From: Zopfochytrium polystomum
Taxonomy: Eukaryota > Chytridiomycota > Chytridiomycetes > Chytridiales > Chytridiaceae
Assembly (NCBI GenBank): GCA_025765615.1
Contig: JAIVFJ010000284.1
Span: forward strand, 1-64,000
DNA: 64,000 nucleotides
Reading direction: 5' to 3'
A program made the position numbers and the translations under genes. Below the pieces are notes generated by a model, which searched no databases, had not been told where the DNA came from, and saw only the letters and a program-made list of their open reading frames with translations. The stretch's first letter is position 1; each line of letters starts with the position of its first letter. This document shows positions 58,501-64,000 of this stretch, piece by piece.

Positions 58501-59262
58501 ACTTGAATCTTGAATGTGGACTGTGAACTGTGGTACTTGAATCTTTGACTGTGGGTTCTGTGAAAAAGAGTCATGGCCATGACTGTGAGCTCTATGAGCT
58601 CTACTTGAATCTTGACTGTGAACTGTGAACTGTGGAACTTGAGTCTTGGCTGGCTGTGAATCTTGAATCAAGGGCTTGAGAGCATGAGACTTGGGGGCTT
58701 GACTTGAGTTTTGGGTGACTGTTCCGATTGGTGGAGGTTGGACTTGACCAGTGACCCAATCAATGGCAGGGTTCTGGGCTTGCAGCCATGGTAATCCCAG
58801 GATGACAGAGAATGTGGGTGAGCCAAGATCCAATACTTCCAGATTGACCATGGATGGTGGAAAGTCTTGGATGTGGAGGTTTAGCTTGGTTTCATGGCTG
58901 ATTTCCTTGAACAGAGCATGATTGGCAAAGTGGACCTTGAGGGGTGTGGATTTCTTGATCGTAGGAATGGCACAAGACTTGGCAAGGGTGGCATCAATGA
59001 TGTTGCAGGATGATCCAGAGTCTATAAGGGCCTTGGTTGTGATGGTTGACTTGGGTGAGAGTTGAATCTTGACATCCATGGTGAGTTGGTGGGGCTTGGA
59101 ATCTGAGGTGTTTGTGGTGCTGGTGGTGGTGATGAAACAGGGGCAGCTTGGAGGAGGGTCCAGGGAATTGCCCCTCAGTGAGCCTGGACCTGGGAGTTTG
59201 GGTGCTTCTTCCTTGGGCAGTCCTTGACAGCATGCTCCTTGGAGCCACAGTAAAAACACAGT
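55540..59262 (-). CDS. Pol polyprotein of element 2
   Basis: About 1,240 codons, uninterrupted, ending at 55540. It has no ATG of its own at the start and overlaps gag by about 85 nt in the -1 frame, so it is made as a Gag-Pol fusion. Order: aspartic protease (ALIDSGSSCNIID, about residue 80), reverse transcriptase (catalytic YLDDILVF, about 490), RNase H (TDASDYALGAVL, about 640), integrase zinc finger (H-x-H ... CETCQ, about 810-850), integrase core with D (MDFIVK, about 883), D (SDRGPQF, about 943) and E (QTERTNQTLEQY, about 980), a C-terminal domain, and a chromodomain (about 1170-1225, ILDAKWFGRTLKFLVKWKGY). All catalytic residues are present. Confidence 0.93.
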   Translation of the reverse strand, partial: TVFLLWLQGACCQGLPKEEAPKLPGPGSLRGNSLDPPPSCPCFITTTSTTNTSDSKPHQLTMDVKIQLSPKSTITTKALIDSGSSCNIIDATLAKSCAIPTIKKSTPLKVHFANHALFKEISHETKLNLHIQDFPPSMVNLEVLDLGSPTFSVILGLPWLQAQNPAIDWVTGQVQPPPIGTVTQNSSQAPKSHALKPLIQDSQPAKTQVPQFTVHSQDSSRAHRAHSHGHDSFSQNPQSKIQVPQFTVHIQDSSSTAHSLCQEQNSQSKIQESQFPVKNSSPTAEEHNNLDPSDLLLASKLPKEYLPYADVFSKTKADLLPAQRPYDCEIPLKDETCSPPFKPLYHLSPPEAKALQEYIEEMLNKGFIQPSKSPAGAPIFFVKKKDGGLRPCVDYRDLNEMTVKNRYPLPLISELLDKLSHARIFSKIDLRGAYNLVRIKPQDQWKTAFRCKYGHFEYLVMPFGLTNAPAIFQGMMNDIFRDILDLFVIVYLDDILVFSSDTASHMGHVKTVLERLRQHHLYAKLEKCEFHKTSIEFLGFIVSDKGISMAPDKIQTILEWKAPNSIKDVQSFLGFCNFYRTFIANYSAIAKPLTDLTKKTTKFEWTPAAEQAWLALKTATTSAPLLKHVDPLLPFTLETDASDYALGAVLSQPSSQDPSAPLHPVAYYSRKLNSAECNYTVHDKELLAIVEAFKFWRHYLAGSKNISVYSDHKNLTFFRARRLLKQRHARWAELLSEYDFKLCYSPGHLNTVADALSRRTDLAPEGGDGFTPPSKTHLSLLPDSVWAHAISKDPKPHKIQISQEEEKLEILKTRHDAATAGHPGEHKTYELVSRDFYWPGMRKYIKNYVSSCETCQRNKSSRHKPYGLLEPLPIAISPWSSISMDFIVKLPPSHGFDSILVVICRRTKLAHFIPCTENIDAQGTADLFLQHIFRLHGLPQSIVSDRGPQFRSQFWKALTAALGIKSQLSTAYHPQTDGQTERTNQTLEQYLRCYVSYQQDDWPTLLPLAEFALNNSLHSSTQLSPFFATYGFNPRGDILGQETLSNVQAPAAASHLHKLKIISTFLDSTLKQAQEDASRFANTHRMDHDLAVGQQVWLLRKNLQTKRPSPKLDNLKLGPFKILEQINPVTFKLDLPASMKIHPVFHVSLLEKFVANSIPGRVVPPPPPVEVEGEEEFEVEQILDAKWFGRTLKFLVKWKGYSDADNTWEPESNLTHCQDLLLEFKTRYPTKLQKRPKRGR

Positions 59263-60098
59263 CCCTGCTGGGCCCTCCTTGTTTTCTCCTCTTGGCTCAG
59301 AGGACCCTTAGGAAGTGTCTGAACTGCATCCACTTGCATGGGTTCAGGAACTGTAAGAGCTTGAGGAACTGGGGTAGGTCTTGATGTAGTTCCTACTTGT
59401 CTTTGCTTCAGCCTCTTGGAGTAGAGTCTGTTGTCAATCTTGATGGCAAGGAGAATGTACTCTTCCAAGGTCTCAGGGATGTGCAGAGACTGGGAGAGCA
59501 TGTCTTGGATAGACTCATGGAGACCATCATGGTACAGCTCCATCAGAGCTGCATCATTGTATCCAGAGTCTCTGGCTAGTTGCTTGAATTGGTTGGTGTA
59601 GGCCACACAAGATTGCTTTCCTTGCTTGATATGCTTGAGCTTGGATCTTGCTGTCCAAGATGCGTAGGGGTCACCAAAGGTAGCTTCCAGCCCCTCCCAG
59701 AGCTCTTGCAGGGTGGTGGGTGTGCTTGGGAGAGATCTGTACCATGATTGAGCTTGACCAGACAGGAGGGTGCTTGTGAAAAGAACCTTGACTTGCTCAC
59801 TGGGAAATCTTGAAGGTTGGAGAAGGATGACATTCTCCACAGTGGCCATGAAGTTCCTAAGGTCTTTGGCCAGCCCAGTGAACTTGTCAGGGCTGGGAAC
59901 CTTGGGCTCTCTTGCTTGGTTGGCTTGAGGCAGGGGAAGAGCTTGATGTTCTTGTTGGTGAAGTTGTTGTTGAAGCTGGTGCTGCTGGTGAAGGACTTGT
60001 TCTTGAAGTTGATGTGTCTGTCTTGAGAGGGCTTGTAATTGGTCCATCAAGGCTTGGAAGGCAGTTGCATCAGGGAAGGTGTTGTTTGGGTCAGACAT
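59175..60098 (-). CDS. Gag of element 2
   Basis: 307 aa. It forms the virus-like particle. The N-terminus is Gln-rich (coiled-coil-like LQEQVLHQQHQLQQQLHQ). A central retrotransposon-gag domain follows (KFTGLAKDLRNFMATVENVI, SWYRSLPSTPTTLQELWEGL, YTNQFKQLARDSGYND). One CCHC zinc knuckle (CFYCGSKEHAVKDC) lies about 30 residues from the C-terminus. The stop is TGA at 59177-59175. Confidence 0.92.
   Translation of the reverse strand: MSDPNNTFPDATAFQALMDQLQALSRQTHQLQEQVLHQQHQLQQQLHQQEHQALPLPQANQAREPKVPSPDKFTGLAKDLRNFMATVENVILLQPSRFPSEQVKVLFTSTLLSGQAQSWYRSLPSTPTTLQELWEGLEATFGDPYASWTARSKLKHIKQGKQSCVAYTNQFKQLARDSGYNDAALMELYHDGLHESIQDMLSQSLHIPETLEEYILLAIKIDNRLYSKRLKQRQVGTTSRPTPVPQALTVPEPMQVDAVQTLPKGPLSQEEKTRRAQQGLCFYCGSKEHAVKDCPRKKHPNSQVQAH
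59196..59202 (-). promoter_or_regulatory. Candidate -1 frameshift slippery site in the gag-pol overlap
   Basis: Minus-strand heptamer CCCAAAC, read as C-CCA-AAC in the gag frame, fits X-XXY-YYZ. It lies about 20 nt before the gag stop and inside the overlap with pol, which is in the -1 frame. Confidence 0.55.
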
Positions 60099-60125
60099 GA
60101 TGGCAGAGAGTAGTGGGGGAGGGTG

Positions 60126-60136
60126 AAGTGAATTAT
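60126..60136 (-). other. Predicted self-priming primer-binding site, element 2
   Basis: AAGTGAATTAT (plus strand) starts 2 nt from the inner edge of the 5' LTR. The RNA 5' end predicted from the LTR carries the complement, so the transcript could fold back and prime reverse transcription, as known for Tf1/sushi elements. There is no TGG start typical of a tRNA primer site. Confidence 0.65.
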
Positions 60137-60138
60137 GA

Positions 60139-60481
60139 TGTCAGGAACATGGCTGGACAGGACAAGGCAGACAAGGAACTGAGAGGAGTGATGATTGTAT
60201 TGGAAACAATAATTCACTTGAGGGATGGGACAGGTCCCCCATCCCCCTTTTATACCTTTTGAGAGTGTTCCTTGTCAAGACTCCAAGAAAGTTCCAGAAA
60301 GAGCAATTAGTAATACAATGATACCAATGATACCAATGACAACAAGACAAGTCAGGAAAGCAAAGAAGGTTCCAGAAGGTTCCACAAGGTTCCATGAAGG
60401 AATGTTCTAGAAGGTTCCAGAAGGTTCCATGAAGGAATGTTCTAGAAGGTTCCAGAGGTTTCCAGAGGGTGATTCATAACA
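60139..60481 (-). repeat. Gypsy LTR F (5' LTR of element 2)
   Basis: 343 bp, identical to LTR E by eye. On the minus strand it contains TATAAAA (60254-60248) and, 35 nt downstream, AAGTGAATTAT (60219-60209). Confidence 0.92.
60209..60219 (-). promoter_or_regulatory. Predicted 5' end of the element 2 transcript
   Basis: Lies 35 nt after the start of the TATA box at 60254-60248, where RNA polymerase II initiation is expected. It is also exactly complementary to the primer-binding site at 60126-60136. Confidence 0.55.
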
Positions 60482-63147
60482 CTGGTCTTGAACATGAGCA
60501 GAAGGTCTTGGCAATGAGTGAGATTTGACTCAGGTTCCCAGGTGTTGTCAGCATCTGAGTAACCTTTCCACTTGACAAGGAACTTGAGTGTCCTTCCAAA
60601 CCACTTGGCATCCAAGATTTGTTCAACCTCAAATTCCTCTTCACCTTCTACCTCAACTGGAGGAGGAGGAGGAATGACTCTGCCTGGAATGGAGATGGCC
60701 GCAAACTTCTCCAAAAGGTTGACATGAAAACTGGGTGGATCTTCATTGATGCAGGGAGATCCAGCTTGAAGGTGACTATGGTGGGGTGAAACCATCTCCC
60801 CCTTCAGGTGCAAGGTAGGTTCTTCTTGACAGGGCATCAGCCACAGTTTAAGGTGGCCAGGAGAATAGCACAGCTTAAAGTCATACTCAGAGAGCAGTTC
60901 AGCCCACCTGGCATGCCTCTGCTTGAGCAACCTCCTTGCCCTGAAGAAGGTGAGGTTCTTGTGATCCGAATAGACAGAGATGTTTTTAGAACCAGCCAAG
61001 TAGTGTCTCCAGAATTTGAATGCTTCCACAATTGCAAGCAACTCCTTGTCATGGACTGTGTAGTTACACTCAGCACTGTTCAGCTTCCTGGAGTAATATG
61101 CCACTGGATGCAGAGGAGCAGAGGGGTCCTGAGAGCTTGGCTGGGACAGAACAGCACCGAGGGCATAGTCTGAGGCATCAGTTTCCAAGGTGAAGGGAAG
61201 CAAGGGATCCACATGCTTAAGGAGTGGTGCACTTGTGGTTGCTGTCTTAAGAGCTAGCCAGGCTTGCTCTGCTGCTGGGGTCCATTCAAACTTGATGGTC
61301 TTCTTGGTGAGATCAGTGAGAGGCTTGGCTATGGCAGAATAGTTGGCAATGAAGGTTCTGTAGAAGTTGCAAAACCCAAGGAAGCTTTGAACATCCTTGA
61401 TGGAATTTGGAGCCTTCCATTCAAGAATAGTTTGGATCTTGTCTGGTGCCATGGAGATCCCTTTGTCAGACACAATGAACCCCAAAAACTCAATGGAGGT
61501 CTTGTGGAATTCACACTTCTCCAGCTTTGCATAGAGGTGATGCTGTCTGAGTCTCTCCAAGACAGTCTTGACATGTCCCATATGGCTTGCAGTGTCAGAC
61601 AAAAATACCAGGATATCATCCAGGTAGACAATGACAAAATGGTCCAGAATATCCCTGAAGATGTCATTCATCATGCCTTGGAAAATAGCTGGAGCATTGG
61701 TAAGTCCAAAGGGCATGACCAAGTACTCAAAGTGACTGTATTTGCATCTGAAGGCAGTCTTCCATTGATCCTGGGGCTTAATTCTGACCAAATTGTAGGC
61801 ACCTCTGAGGTCAATCTTGGAAAATATCCTTGCATGGCTCAGTTTGTCCAGTAATTCAGAGATGAGAGGCAGTGGATAGCGGTTCTTGACTGTCATCTCA
61901 TTGAGATCTCTGTAGTCCACGCAGGGTCTCAGTCCCCCATCCTTCTTCTTGACAAAAAAGATGGGAGCTCCAGCTGGTGACTTGGAAGGTTGGATGAATC
62001 CCTTGTTCAGCATTTCTTCAATGTATTCTTGGAGGGCCTTGGCTTCTGGTGGAGAGAGGTGGTACAGTGGCTTGAAAGGTGGGCTGCAAGTTTCATCCTT
62101 GAGTGGGATTTCACAGTCATAAGGCCTCTGAGCTGGTAGCAGGTCTGCCTTGGTCTTGGAAAACACATCAGCATAAGGGAGATATTCTTTTGGTAGCTTG
62201 GATGCCAGCAAAAGGTCTGATGGGTCCAACTTCCTGTGCTCTTCAGCAGTGGGGCTTGAATTCTTGACTGGGAACTGTGATTCTTCAATCTTTGACTGAG
62301 AGTTCTGTTCTTGGCAAAGACTGTGAGCTGTGGAACTTGAATCTTGAATGTGGACTGTGAACTGTGGTACTTGAATCTTTGACTGTGGGTTCTGTGAACT
62401 AGAGTCTTGCCATGACTATGAGCTCCACTTGAATCTTGACTGTGAACTGTGAACTGTGGAACTTGAGTCTTGGCTGGGCCTTGTGAACTGCAGGGTGACA
62501 CTGGAGTTGTCTTTGGTGGTTGACCTTTAATACCTGGCTGTGAACCTTCAATCAAGGACTTGCGAGCATGAGACTTGGAGGCTTCACTTGAGTTTTGGGT
62601 GACTGTTCCGATTGGTGGAGGTTGGACTTGACCAGTGACCCAATCAATGGCAGGGTTCTGGGCTTGCAGCCATGGTAATCCCAGGATGACAGAGAATGTG
62701 GGTGAGCCAAGATCCAATACTTCCAGATTGACCATGGATGGTGGAAAGTCTTGGATGTGGAGGTTTAGCTTGGTTTCATGGCTCATTTCCTTGAACAGAG
62801 CATGATTGGCAAAATGGACCTTGAGGGGTGTGGATTTCTTGATGGTGGGAATGGCACAAGACTTGGCAAGGGTGGCATCAATGATGTTGCAGGATGATCC
62901 AGAGTCGATAAGGGCCTTGGTTGTGATGGTTGTCTTGGGGTGAGAGTTGAATCTTGACATCCATGGTGAGTTGGTGGGGCTTGGAATCTGAGGTGTTTGT
63001 GGTGCTGGTGGTGGTGATGAAACAGGGGCAGCTTGGAGGAGGGTCCAGGGAATTGCCCCTCAGTGAGCCTGGACCTGGGAGTTTGGGTGCTTCTTCCTTG
63101 GGCAGTCCTTGACAGCATGCTCCTTGGGGCCACAGTAGAAACACAGT
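60482..63147 (-). pseudogene. Pol remnant of element 3 (integrase deleted)
   Basis: Protease, RT and RNase H regions are readable. At about 60778 the sequence jumps from the RNase H/integrase border to just before the chromodomain, losing about 1,064 bp present in element 2 (55879-56942). This removes nearly all of the integrase. The fused frame runs on through the chromodomain to about 60520. An extra G near 62940 and a base loss near 62230 also shift the frame. Confidence 0.88.
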
Positions 63148-63983
63148 CCCTGCTGGGACCTCCTTGTTTTCTCCTCTTGGCTCAGAGGACCCTTAGGAAG
63201 TGTCTCAACTGCATCCACTTGCATGGGTTCAGGAACTGTAAGAGCTTGAGGGACTGGGGTAGGTCTTGATGTTGTTCCTACTTGTCTTTGCTTCAGCCTC
63301 TTGGAGTAGAGTCTGTTGTCAATCTTGATGGCAAGGAGAACGTACTCTTCCAAGGTCTCAGGGATGTGCAGAGACTGGGAAAGCATGTCTTGGATAGACT
63401 CATGGTGACCATCATGGTACAGCTCCATCAGAGGTGCATCATTGTATCCAGAGTCTCTGGCTAGTTGCTTGAATTGGTTGGTGTAGGCCACACAAGATTG
63501 CTTTCCTTGCTTGATATGCTTGAGCTTGGATCTTGCTGCCCAAGATGTGTAGGGGTCACCAAAGGTAGCTTCCAGCCCCTCCCAAAGCTCTTGCAGGGTG
63601 GTGGGTGGGCTTGGGAGAGATCTGTGCCATGATTGGGCTTGACCAGACAGGAGAGTGCTTGTGAAAAGAACCTTGACTTGCTCACTGGGAAATCTTGAAG
63701 GTTGGAGAAGGATGACATACTCCACAGTGGCCATAAAGTTCGTGAGGTCTTTGGCCCGCCCAATGAACTTGTCAGGGCTGGGAACCTTGGGCTCTCTTGC
63801 TTGGTTGGCTTGGGGCAGGGGAAGAGCTTGATGTTCTTGTTGGTGAAGTTGTTGTTGAAGCTGGCGCTGCTGGTGAAGGACTTGTTCTTGAAGTTGGTGT
63901 GTCTGTCTTGAAAGGGCTTGTAATTGGTCCATCAAGGCTTGGAAGGCAGTTGCATCAGGGAAGGTGTTGTTTGGGTCAGACAT
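63060..63983 (-). CDS. Gag of element 3
   Basis: 307 aa, full-length and open, about 95% like gag of element 2, with the Gln-rich start, gag domain and CCHC knuckle (CFYCGPKEHAVKDC). With pol broken, this copy could at most supply particle protein. Confidence 0.88.
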   Translation of the reverse strand: MSDPNNTFPDATAFQALMDQLQALSRQTHQLQEQVLHQQRQLQQQLHQQEHQALPLPQANQAREPKVPSPDKFIGRAKDLTNFMATVEYVILLQPSRFPSEQVKVLFTSTLLSGQAQSWHRSLPSPPTTLQELWEGLEATFGDPYTSWAARSKLKHIKQGKQSCVAYTNQFKQLARDSGYNDAPLMELYHDGHHESIQDMLSQSLHIPETLEEYVLLAIKIDNRLYSKRLKQRQVGTTSRPTPVPQALTVPEPMQVDAVETLPKGPLSQEEKTRRSQQGLCFYCGPKEHAVKDCPRKKHPNSQVQAH

Positions 63984-64000
63984 GATGGCAGAGAGTAGTA

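Larger units (their letters stand above)
55197..60481 (-). mobile_element. Ty3/Gypsy chromovirus, element 2 (intact, nested)
   Basis: 5,285 bp. The 343-bp LTRs (55197-55539 and 60139-60481) are identical by eye. A 5-bp target duplication CTGGT (55192-55196 and 60482-60486) shows insertion into the 3' region of element 3. Both gag and pol are open, so the element is potentially autonomous and recent. Pol domain order (protease, RT, RNase H, integrase, chromodomain) places it in the chromovirus branch. Chromodomains in this group direct integration to particular chromatin. Confidence 0.93.
54841..64000 (-). mobile_element. Ty3/Gypsy element 3, interrupted by nested element 2, continuing past the window
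   Basis: It comprises LTR D (54841-55148), internal DNA 55149-55196, then element 2 inserted, then internal DNA 60482-64000. The gag start codon is at 63983 and the 5' LTR should follow just beyond the window. It is the same family as element 1. It has a 1.06 kb internal deletion near 60778 and frameshifts in pol. Confidence 0.88.

Overview
The window is nuclear DNA of a fungus. Genes are split by short GT-AG introns (about 50-150 bp), there is no prokaryotic gene layout, and the families found are fungal: chromodomain Ty3/Gypsy and Ty1/Copia retrotransposons, a HET-domain protein, a Crinkler-type NTPase/nuclease and a GPI-anchor-type wall protein. Plant-like LRR membrane proteins together with Crinklers point to an early-diverging, chytrid-like lineage. 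That placement is inference, not shown by a marker.

Layout. (1) 1-7.02 kb: degraded Copia-related DNA and a decayed full-length Gypsy element (element 1, 1765-7024). (2) 8.2-12.4 kb: a Crinkler-like gene behind a tandemly duplicated 5' region. (3) 13.3-27.5 kb: accessory genes: a HET protein, an unresolved minus-strand locus, a small secreted protein, a transmembrane LRR protein whose introns are all phase 2, an uncharacterised protein with a possible 2OG-oxygenase pattern, and a probable GPI-anchored serine-rich protein. (4) 27.5-36.4 kb: gene-poor DNA full of poly-T/poly-A tracts, holding one complete PIF/Harbinger-like DNA transposon (30512-33416) with 49-bp inverted repeats and a 3-bp target duplication. 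(5) 36.4-38.7 kb: a bZIP factor with Q/N/H-rich and acidic regions. (6) 40.5-48.1 kb: a compact housekeeping block: eIF2B epsilon (15 exons), PTAR1, an unrecognised minus-strand gene, and PIG-H/GPI15. (7) 49.2-64 kb: a second Copia-related copy, a solo Gypsy LTR, and two more Gypsy elements. Intact element 2 (55197-60481) is nested inside integrase-deleted element 3 (54841 to beyond the window end).

The 1.77 kb at the left edge is repeated in direct orientation at 49.9-51.7 kb, so the gene island lies between large direct repeats. The Gypsy family carries signals that fit together: an 11-nt match between the predicted mRNA 5' end and the primer-binding site (Tf1/sushi-type self-priming), a CCCAAAC slippery heptamer in the gag-pol overlap, and a C-terminal chromodomain. 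HET, Crinkler, LRR and secreted proteins lying side by side next to transposons suggests a fast-evolving recognition/effector compartment beside conserved genes. No tRNA, rRNA or CRISPR was found.
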